Origin: Caulobacter sp. SLTY
Lineage (GTDB): Bacteria; Pseudomonadota; Alphaproteobacteria; Caulobacterales; Caulobacteraceae
Assembly (NCBI RefSeq): GCF_009905535.1
Contig: NZ_JAAALA010000001.1
Coordinates: 186,001-250,000, forward strand
DNA length: 64,000 nucleotides
Reading direction: 5' to 3'
The position numbers and the translations under genes are program-made. How positions within the stretch are numbered: the first letter of the stretch is position 1; the number at the start of each line of letters is the position of its first letter. Positions 37,355 to 46,667 of the stretch are shown piece by piece. The notes below the pieces were generated by a model. The model saw nothing but the letters and a program-made list of their open reading frames with translations. It did no database searches and was not told the origin of the DNA.

Positions 37355-37442
37355 GCCGTTTGAAAACCTCCGGCCGGGGTCCTTAGAGCAACCGGTATGC
37401 CCGGGCGACGCCTGGGGGGATGCGACAGGGGGCTTTGGACCG

Positions 37443-37790
37443 GTGACAGGCAAGACATCGAAGATCGTTCGACTTCATGTGGCGGAGACTGCCGTAGAGC
37501 CGCTGCTGCGCGACATTCTGGAAGCCATCGCCAGCCACGGCGGCGCCGCCCATCGCGACCTGATCGTACGGACCGTGGCAAGCAGCCGGGCAGGTGCTTG
37601 GTCGGGCGCGCTGGACGCTTTGCGCGACCAGATCATCGACGCCTTCGACGCCTACATCGCCTTGGCGGGGCAATTGCCGGCTCCGCACCCCTACGCCCAC
37701 CTGCCCTTCGGCCCCGACTCCCGCCGCTGGGCGCTGACCGACAGCGGTCGCACCCTGTTCGTCAACGCCGCCCGGCCCAGCGCGGCGTGA
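37443..37790 (+). CDS. Small winged-helix-like protein, unknown role
   Basis: A 115-residue soluble protein. KIVRLHVAETAVEPLLRDIL, then AIASHGGAAHRDLIVRTVAS, SALDALRDQIIDAFDAYI and the close SRRWALTDSGRTLFV suggest a winged-helix domain (HGGxAHRDL-like helix, LTDSGR wing), common in small regulators. I do not recognise the family. The GTG at 37443 was chosen because conserved-looking sequence starts there; longer in-frame starts run through the direct repeats. Its stop overlaps the next small frame. Confidence 0.5.
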   Translation: MTGKTSKIVRLHVAETAVEPLLRDILEAIASHGGAAHRDLIVRTVASSRAGAWSGALDALRDQIIDAFDAYIALAGQLPAPHPYAHLPFGPDSRRWALTDSGRTLFVNAARPSAA

Positions 37791-37894
37791 TCGCCGCCCG
37801 AAGGCCCCTGAAGCTCCGCGCCGTCCTGGCCGGCCTGGCGTCGGCGGCGTTCGGCGCCGGGTTGATTATCGGTCTCTGTTTCTCGGGCAGTTGA
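37787..37894 (+). CDS. Possible 35-residue single-span membrane peptide
   Basis: A GTG start overlaps the previous stop in GTGA. The frame encodes a basic N-terminus (AARRPLKLR) and one hydrophobic helix (AVLAGLASAAFGAGLIIGLC), then TGA. This fits a small membrane protein with positive-inside orientation, and the 4-nt overlap supports coupling. No ribosome site or homologue is known to me, so it is only a candidate. Confidence 0.35.
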   Translation: MIAARRPLKLRAVLAGLASAAFGAGLIIGLCFSGS

Positions 37895-37901
37895 GGCTGG
37901 T

Positions 37902-38606
37902 TCAGGCCGCCCGGCGCTCGGCCGCCATTTCGGCCGCCACGGCCTGCGCCGCCGCGCGGGGGTCGCTCGCAGCCGTGATGGGTCGGCCCACCACCAGGTG
38001 ACTCGCGCCGTTGGCCAGGGCCTCGGCCGGTCCGGCCGCGCGGGCCTGGTCGTTCATCGCGGCGCCGGCGGGGCGGACGCCGGGGGTGACGACCAGGAAG
38101 TCCGGGCCGCCGATGCGCCGGGCGATGGCCGCCTCATGCGGGCTGGAAACCACGCCATCGAGGCCGGCGTCCACGGCCTGACGCACGCGGCGCTCGATCA
38201 GGGCCTCGACGCCCATGCCATAGCCCATCTCAGCCAGGTCCTGGCCGGTGAGGCTGGTCATTACGGTGACGCCGAGGATTTTCGCGGAGCGTTCGCCGGC
38301 CCGGCCGCGCACGGCGGCGGCCATCACCTGGGGCTCGGCGTGGACGGTAAGCAGGTCGCAGGCGCCGCTGGCCACGATGGCGGCGGTGGCCTTTTCCACG
38401 GTCGCGCCGATGTCGTGCAGCTTCCAGTCCAGGAACACCGAGCGGCCGCGGGCCTTGAGGTCCCTGGCCATCTCCATGCCGCCGCCGGCCAGCAGCTGCA
38501 GGCCCACCTTGTAGAAGGCCACGCTGTCGCCCAGCTGCTCGACCATGGCCTCGGCCTCGGCGCGGGTCGGCAGGTCGAGGGCGACGATGAGGCGCGGATC
38601 GGACAT
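37902..38606 (-). CDS. pyrF: Orotidine 5'-phosphate decarboxylase
   Basis: A 234-residue TIM-barrel enzyme giving UMP from OMP, the last step of pyrimidine synthesis. RLIVALDLPTRAEAEAMVEQ opens the barrel; the catalytic stretch is SVFLDWKLHDIGATVEKA (Asp-x-Lys-x-x-Asp), and VTPGVRPAG and HLVVGRPITAASDP form the phosphate site. The ATG at 38606 is the natural start. The gene is convergent with the small frames on its left and divergent from marC on its right. Confidence 0.95.
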   Translation of the reverse strand: MSDPRLIVALDLPTRAEAEAMVEQLGDSVAFYKVGLQLLAGGGMEMARDLKARGRSVFLDWKLHDIGATVEKATAAIVASGACDLLTVHAEPQVMAAAVRGRAGERSAKILGVTVMTSLTGQDLAEMGYGMGVEALIERRVRQAVDAGLDGVVSSPHEAAIARRIGGPDFLVVTPGVRPAGAAMNDQARAAGPAEALANGASHLVVGRPITAASDPRAAAQAVAAEMAAERRAA

Positions 38607-38675
38607 GCGGCTAGCTCCTGGCGGCCAAACAGCGTTCGGCGCGCGAATCTGAAAGTTTTGGGCTAGAGAGGTTGA

Positions 38676-39371
38676 ATGAGCGCCACGGACCTCTTCGTCA
38701 ACTTCTTCGTCGCCCTGTTCGCCCTGATCGACCCGATCGGCAACGTGCCCGTCTTCGCGGCGGCGACGGCCGGGGCGTTGGCGGCCGGGCGGCGGATGGT
38801 GGCCCTCTACATCTGCGTCTTCGCCTTCCTGTTCCTGCTGTTCTTCTACTTCACCGGCCTGACCCTGCTGGAGTTCTTCGGCATCTCCCTGCCGGCCTTC
38901 CGCATCGCCGGCGGGGTGATCCTGTTCCTGCTGGGCCTGGACATGGCCCGCGACGACTTCACCGCCAAGTTCGCCGACGCCGCCGAGGCGGGCGAGGTCG
39001 AGGGGGCGCGGGCCTATGCCAAGCGTCGGTTCGAGCGGCTGGTGGTGCCGTTCGCCATGCCGTTGCTGATCGGGCCGGGGGCGATCTCCACAGTGGTCAT
39101 CTACGCCAGCGAGGCCAAGGCCATCGGCTGGATGGGCGACGCGGCCGGGGTGGCGGCCCTGTTCGCGGTGTCGGTGGTGACCATGATCTGCTTCTGGCTG
39201 ACGCCGGTGATCAGCCGCATCCTCGGCCGGATCGGCATGACCATCATCGTGCGGGTGCTGGGGCTGATCCTCTGCGCCATGGCGGTGCAGTTCGTGATCG
39301 TCGGGATTTCCGACACCACCCGCAACCTGATCACGCCGGCGGCGGCTGCGCCCTACGCGGCGGAGCGCTAA
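38676..39371 (+). CDS. MarC family integral membrane protein
   Basis: A 231-residue protein with six hydrophobic segments. FVALFALIDPIGNVPVFAAA at the N-terminus and the later FRIAGGVILFLLGLDMA and VPFAMPLLIGPGAISTVVIY are the family marks. MarC was once tied to multiple-antibiotic resistance, a role later questioned; the transport substrate is unknown. A hydrophilic loop of about 25 residues between segments three and four is EEGEVEGARAYAKRR-like. The gene ends 4 nt into the convergent SDR gene. Confidence 0.9.
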   Translation: MSATDLFVNFFVALFALIDPIGNVPVFAAATAGALAAGRRMVALYICVFAFLFLLFFYFTGLTLLEFFGISLPAFRIAGGVILFLLGLDMARDDFTAKFADAAEAGEVEGARAYAKRRFERLVVPFAMPLLIGPGAISTVVIYASEAKAIGWMGDAAGVAALFAVSVVTMICFWLTPVISRILGRIGMTIIVRVLGLILCAMAVQFVIVGISDTTRNLITPAAAAPYAAER

Positions 39372-40174
39372 GCCCGCGTATTCCGGAACCGTCCGCCCTG
39401 GCTGGCCAGCAGGGCCAGCAGCCATTCGTCGGGCAGGATCTTGGCCAGCGCCGCAATGGCCTTGTTCGGGGCGCCGGGCACGCAGACGGGCCGATTGGCC
39501 TCCGCCGCCTCATAGCCGTTGGCCGCCACCTCGTCGGCGCCCAGCCACAGCCAGTCGGGGGTCGAGCGGGTGACCAGCTCGCGCGTGTGGTTCACGTCGT
39601 GGAATTCGCTGTAGGTGAAGCCGGGGCAGAGGGCGGTGACATGCACGCCGGTGTTCTGGGTCTCCAGGTGCAGGCTCTGGCTGAAGCGGACCAGGTAGCT
39701 CTTCGACGCCGCATACAGGGTATGGCCCGCCGCCCCCGGCATCAGACCGGCCAGGGAAGCGACATTGACGATCCGCCCGAACCTTCGCGCCAGCATGCCC
39801 GGCAGCACCTTGTGCGCCAGGTCGGACGGGGCAGTCAGCATCACCTGGATGAAGTCGCGCTGGTCGGCCCAGGGCGTCTCCGCATAGAGGCCGGGCAGGC
39901 CGTAGCCGGCGTTGTTGACGAGGGCGTCGACCTCGCGGCCATGGGCGGCCAGCTGCGCCAGGATGGCGTCGGGCGCGGCCGGGTCGGCCAGGTCGGCGGT
40001 GACGGTGAGGGTTTCGACGCCAGACCTGAGACTGATTTCCTCGGCCAGGGCGGTCAGCTTGTCGGCGCGGCGGGCGGTCAGGGCCACGTCATAGCCGTGG
40101 GCGGCGTAGATGCGGGCGAAGGCGGCGCCGATGCCGGCGGAGGCGCCGGTGATCAGGGCGAGGCGACGGGCCAT
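39368..40174 (-). CDS. Short-chain dehydrogenase/reductase
   Basis: A 268-residue SDR. The cofactor loop is ALITGASAGIGAAFARIYA, Asn-Asn-Ala-Gly is in LVNNAGYGLPG, and the catalytic Ser/Tyr/Lys are in VNVASLAGL and HTLYAASKSYLVRF. Length and the NAxYGLPG pattern match the DltE/YqjQ-like classical SDRs; NAD(P) preference and substrate are open. It follows an Rrf2 regulator gene by 52 nt on the same strand, so they may be an operon. Confidence 0.9.
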   Translation of the reverse strand: MARRLALITGASAGIGAAFARIYAAHGYDVALTARRADKLTALAEEISLRSGVETLTVTADLADPAAPDAILAQLAAHGREVDALVNNAGYGLPGLYAETPWADQRDFIQVMLTAPSDLAHKVLPGMLARRFGRIVNVASLAGLMPGAAGHTLYAASKSYLVRFSQSLHLETQNTGVHVTALCPGFTYSEFHDVNHTRELVTRSTPDWLWLGADEVAANGYEAAEANRPVCVPGAPNKAIAALAKILPDEWLLALLASQGGRFRNTRA

Positions 40175-40226
40175 TGGGGTTCCGGAGTAAAGTTCAGACG
40201 GAAACTGACCTGCGCCGCCTTCGCGA

Positions 40227-40655
40227 TCAAGCGGTGGCGGGTTCGGCCAGCAGATCGGCGACGGTGATCTTTGACAACCGCTCGCTGGCGGCGCTGTCGG
40301 CGGCGCGGATGGCGGCGCTTACCGCGTCGGGAATCCGTTCGCCCACAGGGCAACCCTTCACCCCGGCGGGGGCGACGCCTAGGTGGGTGCAACCGTCGAC
40401 CGCCCGCAGCACCATATCGAGAGTGATGCTCTCCGGCGACCGGGTTAGCCAGGCGCCGCCGCCGGCCCCCATGCGGGTGCCGATCAGGCCGGCCTTGGCC
40501 AGCATCGCGGTCACCCGCCGCACCACCACCGGGTTTGTCGGCATGGAGGCGGCCAGCTGGGCGGACGAGACGGCGCGCGCCGGCGCATCGGCGTCCATAT
40601 GCGCCAAGTAGGCCAGGGCGTGTGCCGCAACGGGGAATTTCTGGCTGTCTGACAT
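40227..40655 (-). CDS. Rrf2 family transcriptional regulator
   Basis: A 142-residue winged-helix regulator. The segment ALAYLAHMDADAPARAVSSAQLAA, PTNPVVVRRVTAMLAKAGLI and GAGGGAWLTRSPESITLDMV is the Rrf2 HTH. Only two Cys (GCTHLG and KGCPVG) stand in the region where IscR or NsrR have three cluster ligands, so an Fe-S cluster is not assured. The likely target is the SDR gene behind it; it stands alone in front with about 170 nt to the divergent kup gene. Confidence 0.87.
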   Translation of the reverse strand: MSDSQKFPVAAHALAYLAHMDADAPARAVSSAQLAASMPTNPVVVRRVTAMLAKAGLIGTRMGAGGGAWLTRSPESITLDMVLRAVDGCTHLGVAPAGVKGCPVGERIPDAVSAAIRAADSAASERLSKITVADLLAEPATA

Positions 40656-40824
40656 CGTCGGTTGTTGAAAAGGTAGGCGCCCGAAGGGTTGCGGGCAATG
40701 GGCGCGGCGAATCCGCCTGAAACCGGCGGGCGATTGATGCGCTGTTGGAAAGGGTGTATCGCGCCCGCCGCGCCGTTGGTGGCGCTCCGCTCGTGGCCCT
40801 TCCAGGCCCTGGATACCTGATCGC

Positions 40825-42813
40825 ATGGCCTCTGAGCCCGCCGATACCGCCGCCGCAAGCGCCAGCGCTGGGCCGGACATGACCCTCACCGTAGGCCCGG
40901 ACGGCCAAAACCCGGAAAGCCAGACCGGCGCCGGCCATGGCCACAGCGGCTTCTGGATGCTGACCGTCGGCGCCATCGGGGTGGTGTTCGGCGACATCGG
41001 CACCAGCCCTCTCTACGCCATGCGGGAGGCTCTCGCGCATTCGAAGAGCGGCGGGACCAGCGAGCTGGCGGTGCTGGGCGTGGTGTCCCTGGTCATCTGG
41101 GCGCTGATCCTCATCGTGACCTTGAAGTACGTCGTGCTGCTGATGCGGGCCGACAACAAGGGCGAGGGCGGCACCCTGGCGCTGATGGCGCTGGCCCGGC
41201 GCACCCTGGCCAAGCCCAATGGCAAGCGGTCGGCGACGGTCTTCTTCCTGGGCGTCATCGGGGCGGCGCTGTTCTACGGCGACGGCATCATCACACCGGC
41301 CATCTCGGTGCTCTCGGCGGTCGAGGGCCTGAAAGAGGCGCCGGGCCTGGGCGGCCGGGTCGACAGCTGGATCCTGCCGATCTCCGCCGGGATCCTGATC
41401 GCCCTGTTCCTGGTCCAGTCGCGCGGCACCCATCGGATGGCGTCGCTGTTCGGGCCGATCACCCTGGTCTGGTTCCTAGTGCTGGGCGGGCTCGGCCTCT
41501 ACCACCTATTTGACGATCTCTCGATCTTCCGGGCGCTCAGCCCCCACTACGGGATCGCCTTCCTGCTCAACAACGGCTTCCTGGGCTTCGTCATCCTGGG
41601 CAGCGTCTTCCTGGCGGTGACCGGCGCCGAGGCGCTGTATTCGGATATGGGTCACTTCGGGAAGAAGCCGATCCAGGCCGGCTGGCTCTACCTGGTGTTC
41701 CCCTGCCTGGCGCTGAACTACCTGGGCCAGGGCGCCTCGATCCTGGCGCATCCGGAGGCGCGGCTGAACCCCTTCTGGGAGATGGTGCCGCAGGTGGTCT
41801 ACTGGCCGGTGCTGCTGCTCGCCACCCTGGCCACGATCATCGCCAGCCAGGCGGTGATCACCGGCGCCTTCTCGGTGACCCAGCAGGCGGTACAGCTCGG
41901 CCTGCTGCCGCGCATCGACATCCGCCGCACCAGCGAGACCCAGGCGGGGCAGATCTTCGTGCCGCAGGTCAACACCATGCTGATGATCGGCGTGCTGGTC
42001 TTGCTGTTCAGCTTCAAGACCTCCAGCGCTCTGGCCGCCGCCTATGGCATCGCGGTGACGGGCTCGATGTTCGTCGACACCCTGCTGGCCTTCGTGATCA
42101 TCCGCTTCCTTTGGAAGTGGAAATGGGCCGCCACCCTCGCCGTGCTTGTGCCCCTGCTGGTCATCGACCTGACCTTCATCTCCTCCAACCTGCTGAAGCT
42201 CCCGCAAGGGGCCTGGATGCCGCTGGTGTTCGGCGCGGTGCTGGTGGTGATCATGTGGACCTGGACCCGCGGGGCGCAGATCCTGACCGAAAAGACCCGG
42301 CGCGATTCCGTGCCCCTGGCGGACCTGATCGGCATTCTGGAGGCCCGCGCCCCGCACCGGGCGCCGGGCACCGCCATCTTCCTGACCAGCGATCCGGACA
42401 TGACCCCGGTCGCCCTGATGCACAATCTCAAGCACAACAAGGTGCTGCACGAGAAGAACATCATCGCCACGGTGCGCTCGGCCGAGACGCCGCGGGTGCC
42501 CGAGAGCGAGCGGGTGAAGATCGAGAAGGTCAATGACGACTTCAAGAAGCTGATCATCACCTACGGCTTCATGGAGAGCCCGAACGTGCCCAAGGCCCTG
42601 GCCCTGTGCCGCCGGCAGGGGCTGAAGTTCGACATCATGGCCACCAGCGTCTTCCTGGGCCGCCGGTCGATCGTGCCCAGCGCCAACAGCGGCATGCCCC
42701 TGTGGCAGGATAAGCTGTTCATCTTCCTGATGAAGAACGCCGCCAACCCGACCGACTTCTTCAAGATCCCGCCCGGACGGGTGGTGGAGCTGGGCGCGCA
42801 GGTGACGGTCTAG
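40825..42813 (+). CDS. kup: Potassium uptake protein Kup
   Basis: A 662-residue KUP/HAK transporter with about 12 membrane segments. The signature GAIGVVFGDIGTSPLYAMREAL, the LKYVVLLMRADNKGEGGTLAL loop, YGDGIITPAISVLSAVEGL and the conserved GAEALYSDMGHFGKKPI are all present. A cytoplasmic C-terminal domain follows (about 510-662). It brings in K+ with protons at low affinity. A 45-residue hydrophilic extension precedes the first segment. Confidence 0.96.
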   Translation: MASEPADTAAASASAGPDMTLTVGPDGQNPESQTGAGHGHSGFWMLTVGAIGVVFGDIGTSPLYAMREALAHSKSGGTSELAVLGVVSLVIWALILIVTLKYVVLLMRADNKGEGGTLALMALARRTLAKPNGKRSATVFFLGVIGAALFYGDGIITPAISVLSAVEGLKEAPGLGGRVDSWILPISAGILIALFLVQSRGTHRMASLFGPITLVWFLVLGGLGLYHLFDDLSIFRALSPHYGIAFLLNNGFLGFVILGSVFLAVTGAEALYSDMGHFGKKPIQAGWLYLVFPCLALNYLGQGASILAHPEARLNPFWEMVPQVVYWPVLLLATLATIIASQAVITGAFSVTQQAVQLGLLPRIDIRRTSETQAGQIFVPQVNTMLMIGVLVLLFSFKTSSALAAAYGIAVTGSMFVDTLLAFVIIRFLWKWKWAATLAVLVPLLVIDLTFISSNLLKLPQGAWMPLVFGAVLVVIMWTWTRGAQILTEKTRRDSVPLADLIGILEARAPHRAPGTAIFLTSDPDMTPVALMHNLKHNKVLHEKNIIATVRSAETPRVPESERVKIEKVNDDFKKLIITYGFMESPNVPKALALCRRQGLKFDIMATSVFLGRRSIVPSANSGMPLWQDKLFIFLMKNAANPTDFFKIPPGRVVELGAQVTV

Positions 42814-42845
42814 GCTCGGCCGCCTGCTTCGCGTAAGGAGCGCCA

Positions 42846-43208
42846 ATGGTGATCCAGATCCTTTCCATCGCGGGCGACCTGTTCTGGATTCTGGCCCTGG
42901 CGATCATGGCCTCGCTGTCCTGGGCGGCGCAGAAGCGGATACCCAAGGGCCTGGCCGTACCGGTGGCCTGGCGCGGCGAGCAGGTGCTGGTCCGGGCGCC
43001 CAAGCCGGCGGCGCTCTGGGGGGTGATCCTGCTCGGGCTGGTGATCGGCGCCTGGCTGCAGATCGAGAGCAGCAATCGCGGCACGACCCTGAACCACGCG
43101 ATCATCTGGCTCTGCGTCCGCGCCACGGTCGCGCCCCTGCTGGCGACCCTGCACATCACCCAGGTCCGCAAGGGCCTGGAGACGCTGGCCAAAGAGGGCG
43201 CGCTGTAG
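42846..43208 (+). CDS. Small membrane protein, unknown role
   Basis: A 120-residue protein with two or three hydrophobic segments (ILSIAGDLFWILALAIMASLS, AALWGVILLGLVIGAWLQI, and a weaker one around AIIWLCVRATVAPLLATL). I do not recognise it. It follows kup by 32 nt and has an AAGGAG ribosome site, so it may be co-transcribed with kup. The last 20 residues are hydrophilic. Nothing in it suggests an enzyme. Confidence 0.7.
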   Translation: MVIQILSIAGDLFWILALAIMASLSWAAQKRIPKGLAVPVAWRGEQVLVRAPKPAALWGVILLGLVIGAWLQIESSNRGTTLNHAIIWLCVRATVAPLLATLHITQVRKGLETLAKEGAL

Positions 43209-43224
43209 CCCCCTTGGGACCGCC

Positions 43225-45432
43225 CTAGATCTGCCCCGGCTTGACCATCGGCTGGTTCAGGGTCGCCGGCCTTCCCATCGCCAGCAGGGCGTTGGCCACC
43301 GCCGGGCCGATCACCGGAGTGCCCGGTTCGCCCGCGCCGGTGGGGGCGTTGTTGGAGGGCAGGATGTAGGTCTCCACCGTCGGCGCCTCGCCCATCCGCA
43401 GGACGCGGTAGCTGTCGAAGTTGGTCTGTTCGACCGCCCCGTCCTTCAGCGTGACTTCGCCGTAAAGAGTGGCTGAGAGGCCGTAGCAGGTGCCGCCTTC
43501 CATCTGAGCGGCGATCTGGTCGGGACTGATGGCGATGCCGCAATCGATGGCGGTGACCACCCGGCCGACCTTGGGCTCGCTACCCGGCACGATCTTCACC
43601 TCGGCGATCTGGGCGACCACGGAGCCGAAGCTCTCATGCACGGCGACGCCGCGGGTGAAACCCTCGGTCACCGTCTGCCCGGCCTTTTCCACCGCCAGGT
43701 TCAGCACCGCCAGGTGCCGCTTGGCGTCGGCCTTCGTATAGAGGGCGCGGCGGTATTCGATCGGGTCCTTGCCGGCCTTGCGGGCCAGCTGGTCGATGGT
43801 GTGTTCCATGACGAAGGCGGTGTGGGTCGCCCCCACCGAGCGCCACCACAGCACCGGCACCCCGACGTCGGGCAGGGCCACCGCAGCGTCGACGTGCGGC
43901 GTCGCCTTCAGGTAGGGCGAGCCGTGGGTTCCCTCGACCGCCGTCTCGTCCAGCTCGGGCACGCCCATGGGGGAGCCCTTCATGATCGACTGGGTGACGA
44001 TCCGGTGGCGCCAAGTGGCCGGGAATCCGTCCTTGTCGAGCCGGATTTTCACATCGTGATGCACCAGGGGGCGGAAATAGCCGGCGCGCTGGTCGTCCTC
44101 GCGGTCCCAGACCAGTTTCACCGGCGTGCCCTTGCCGATCTTCTTGGCGATGTGGACGCATTCGGTGACGTAGTCGGACTGGAAGGTCGCGCGCCGCCCG
44201 AAGCTGCCGCCGGCGAAAAGGGTCTCGATCTGCACCGCGCCCGGCAGGTTGCCGACGATCTTGGCCGTGTTCAGCTGATCGACGGTCGGCATCTGAGAGC
44301 CGAAGGTCAGGGTGGCGTTGTTGCCCTTCACCCGCGCCACGCAGTTCATCGGCTCCATGGTGGCGTGCGACAGGTAGGGGAAGTCGTAGGCGACTTCGAA
44401 CAGCTCGCCGTCGGTGACACTGTTGACGTCGCCCTTGCCCCCGAAGGCCGTCCATTTGACGTCCTCCGGCCCCTGCCCGGCGGCGATCTTCTTGAACTCG
44501 GCCAGGATGGCGGCGGAGCCGCGCTTCTCGACCTTGTCCTCGTTCCACTCGACCTTGAGCGCCTCGCGCCCCTTCTTGGCGGCCCAGGTGTTCTGCGCCA
44601 CCACGGCCACGCCGCTGGGGATCTTGAACACATCGATCACGCCGGGGACCTTGCGGGCGGCAGCGTCGTCGAAGCTGGTCACCTTGCCGCCGAAACGGGG
44701 GGCATGGGCCACCATGGCGGTCAGCAGGCCCTCCTCGCGGACGTCCTGGGTGAACCGGGCCGTGCCGTTCGACTTGATCACGCTGTCCTTGCGCCGCACC
44801 CGGTCGGTGCCGATCAGGGTGAAGGCCTTGGGGTCCTTCAGCACCGGGGCCTCGGGCGGGGTCACCTTCTGGGCGTCGGCCAGCAGGTCGCCGAAGGCCG
44901 CCGATTTGCCGGAGGCGGCGTGGCTGGCCAGGCTGTCCTTGACGGTGATCTCGCTGGCGTTGACCTGCCACAGGTTGGCCGCCGCCTGGACGAACATCGC
45001 CCGGGCCGCGGCCCCGGCCTTGCGCAGCTGCTCCCAGCTGTTGGCGATGGCCGTCGAGCCGCCGGTCCCCTGCACCCCCATGCCGGTGTTGGCGTAGAGC
45101 TTGGTATTGGCGGGCGCCTGCTCGACCCGCACGCGGCTCCAGTCGGCGTCCAGTTCCTCGGCGACGATGGCCGCCAGGCCGGCGTGGTTGCCCTGGCCGA
45201 ACTCGATGTGTTTGGAGACCACCGTCACCGCCCCGTCGGCGGTGATCTTCAGGAAGGGACCGAACTCGCCGACCTTGACCGGGCTGCCGGCGCTCATCGC
45301 GTCAGCCAACGAACAACCGACCAGGAGGGCGCCGGAGGCGGCCACACCCGTGACGATCACCTCGCGGCGGGTGGCGCCGGCCTCGACCGTGTCGGCGGCA
45401 GCGGCGGCGAGATTGCGGATATGACGGGTCAT
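43225..45432 (-). CDS. Molybdopterin hydroxylase large subunit (isoquinoline 1-oxidoreductase beta-like)
   Basis: A 735-residue xanthine-oxidase-family protein. A twin-arginine-like signal ATRREVIVTGVAASGALLVG precedes Cys, so it may be exported or lipid-linked. The molybdopterin domain includes KHIEFGQGNHAGLAAIVAEELD, MGVQGTGGSTAI, the VSRKI-type AGGSFGRRATF site and the closing PTGAGEPGTPVIGPAVANAL with the active Glu in GAGEPG. It belongs to the IorB group, which carries the cytosine-dinucleotide cofactor and oxidises aromatic N-heterocycles or aldehydes; the true substrate is unknown. It follows its 2Fe-2S partner by 11 nt. Confidence 0.88.
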   Translation of the reverse strand: MTRHIRNLAAAAADTVEAGATRREVIVTGVAASGALLVGCSLADAMSAGSPVKVGEFGPFLKITADGAVTVVSKHIEFGQGNHAGLAAIVAEELDADWSRVRVEQAPANTKLYANTGMGVQGTGGSTAIANSWEQLRKAGAAARAMFVQAAANLWQVNASEITVKDSLASHAASGKSAAFGDLLADAQKVTPPEAPVLKDPKAFTLIGTDRVRRKDSVIKSNGTARFTQDVREEGLLTAMVAHAPRFGGKVTSFDDAAARKVPGVIDVFKIPSGVAVVAQNTWAAKKGREALKVEWNEDKVEKRGSAAILAEFKKIAAGQGPEDVKWTAFGGKGDVNSVTDGELFEVAYDFPYLSHATMEPMNCVARVKGNNATLTFGSQMPTVDQLNTAKIVGNLPGAVQIETLFAGGSFGRRATFQSDYVTECVHIAKKIGKGTPVKLVWDREDDQRAGYFRPLVHHDVKIRLDKDGFPATWRHRIVTQSIMKGSPMGVPELDETAVEGTHGSPYLKATPHVDAAVALPDVGVPVLWWRSVGATHTAFVMEHTIDQLARKAGKDPIEYRRALYTKADAKRHLAVLNLAVEKAGQTVTEGFTRGVAVHESFGSVVAQIAEVKIVPGSEPKVGRVVTAIDCGIAISPDQIAAQMEGGTCYGLSATLYGEVTLKDGAVEQTNFDSYRVLRMGEAPTVETYILPSNNAPTGAGEPGTPVIGPAVANALLAMGRPATLNQPMVKPGQI

Positions 45433-45443
45433 GGCCTTCCCCC

Positions 45444-45926
45444 TCAGCTGGTCGGCGCGGCGGCGGTCGGAAGCGCGGCGCCGATGCCGGCGGCTTCCTT
45501 GATGGCGGCGCGGATGCGCTGGTAGGTCCCGCAGCGACAGATGTTGCCGCTCATCGCCGCGTCGATCTCTTCGTCGGTCGGGGCCTTCTTCTCGGCCAGC
45601 AGGGCCGCGGCGCTCATGATCTGGCCGGACTGGCAGTAGCCGCATTGCGGCACGTCCAGCTTGGCCCAGGCCTGTTGCGCCGGATGCGATCCGCCCAGCC
45701 CTTCGATAGTGGTGACCTTCAGCCCCGCCGCGGCGCTGACCGGCAGCGAGCAGCTGCGCACCGGCTGGCCGTCCAGGTGCACGGTGCAGGCGCCGCACTG
45801 GGCGATGCCGCAGCCGAACTTGGTTCCGGTCAGCCCGACCTCGTCCCGCAGGACCCACAGCAGGGGCGTATCCTCAGCCGCCTGTACGGTCACGGCCTTG
45901 CCGTTGACCTCGAATGCGATCGCCAT
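45444..45926 (-). CDS. 2Fe-2S subunit of molybdopterin hydroxylase (IorA-like)
   Basis: A 160-residue electron-transfer subunit. The ferredoxin-type cluster ligands are in [16 protein letters not shown] with the fourth Cys in RSC, and the helical domain has [11 protein letters not shown] and [11 protein letters not shown] for the second cluster. It passes electrons from the molybdenum subunit to an acceptor such as cytochrome c. Start is ATG. It precedes the large subunit, in the usual order alpha then beta. Confidence 0.93.
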   Translation of the reverse strand: MAIAFEVNGKAVTVQAAEDTPLLWVLRDEVGLTGTKFGCGIAQCGACTVHLDGQPVRSCSLPVSAAAGLKVTTIEGLGGSHPAQQAWAKLDVPQCGYCQSGQIMSAAALLAEKKAPTDEEIDAAMSGNICRCGTYQRIRAAIKEAAGIGAALPTAAAPTS

Positions 45927-46052
45927 CGCGCCCTCCTCCAGAGCCTATCGGGGCTATCTTAACGCTGTTCACCCGCCCCATTGCCAGCGAAAAATTCGCC
46001 CCGCCGCGCGACGGGGGAAAGCGAAATCTTGCACGCGGCGAGCGACAGGTGG

Positions 46053-46667
46053 ATGAAGCCCGCCATGCCCCTGATCCTTCCCGCCGGCGAGACCCTGATC
46101 GCCGCCACCCACAATCCCGGCAAGGCGCGCGAGCTGGCCGCCCTGCTGGACGGCCGGTTCAAGGTGATCACCGCCGGCGAGGCCAACATCCCCGAGCCTG
46201 ACGAGACCGAGAGCACCTTCGTCGGCAACGCCCTGCTGAAGGCCCGCCACGCCGCCCAGATCGGCCGCCGCATCGCCCTGGCCGACGACAGCGGCTTGTC
46301 GGTGACGGCCCTGGAGGGGGCTCCGGGCATCTTCTCCGCCCGCTGGGCCGGGCCGACCAAGGACTTCGCCCTGGCCATGCGCAAGGTCGAGGAGCGGCTG
46401 GAAGAGGTCGGCTCCGACGACCGCGCCGCCTGGTTCACCTGCGCCCTGGCCGTGGCCTGGCCGGATGGGCCGGCGGTGGTGGTCGAGGGCCGGGTCGATG
46501 GCACGCTGAGCTTTCCGCCGCGCGGCAACCGGGGGTTCGGCTACGATCCGATCTTCGTCCCCGAGGGTCACAGCCAGACCTTCGGCGAAATGGACCCGGC
46601 CGCCAAGGACGCCATGAGCCACCGCGCCCGCGCGTTCGAGCTCCTGAAGGCGGCGCTCTTTGACTGA
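46053..46667 (+). CDS. rdgB: Non-canonical purine NTP pyrophosphatase RdgB
   Basis: A 204-residue HAM1-family enzyme removing dITP, XTP and [19 protein letters not shown] is the substrate loop, followed by [40 protein letters not shown] and the [20 protein letters not shown] segment. The ATG at 46053 was chosen since AGGTGG lies just before; the one at 46065 is possible. The end overlaps hemW by 8 nt. Confidence 0.93.
   Translation: MKPAMPLILPAGETLIAATHNPGKARELAALLDGRFKVITAGEANIPEPDETESTFVGNALLKARHAAQIGRRIALADDSGLSVTALEGAPGIFSARWAGPTKDFALAMRKVEERLEEVGSDDRAAWFTCALAVAWPDGPAVVVEGRVDGTLSFPPRGNRGFGYDPIFVPEGHSQTFGEMDPAAKDAMSHRARAFELLKAALFD

Noticed and set aside
43636..45525. A 629-codon plus-strand frame opposite the molybdopterin hydroxylase
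   Set aside because: The hydroxylase frame on the minus strand has full family motifs; the plus frame is His/Gly/Arg-rich noise.
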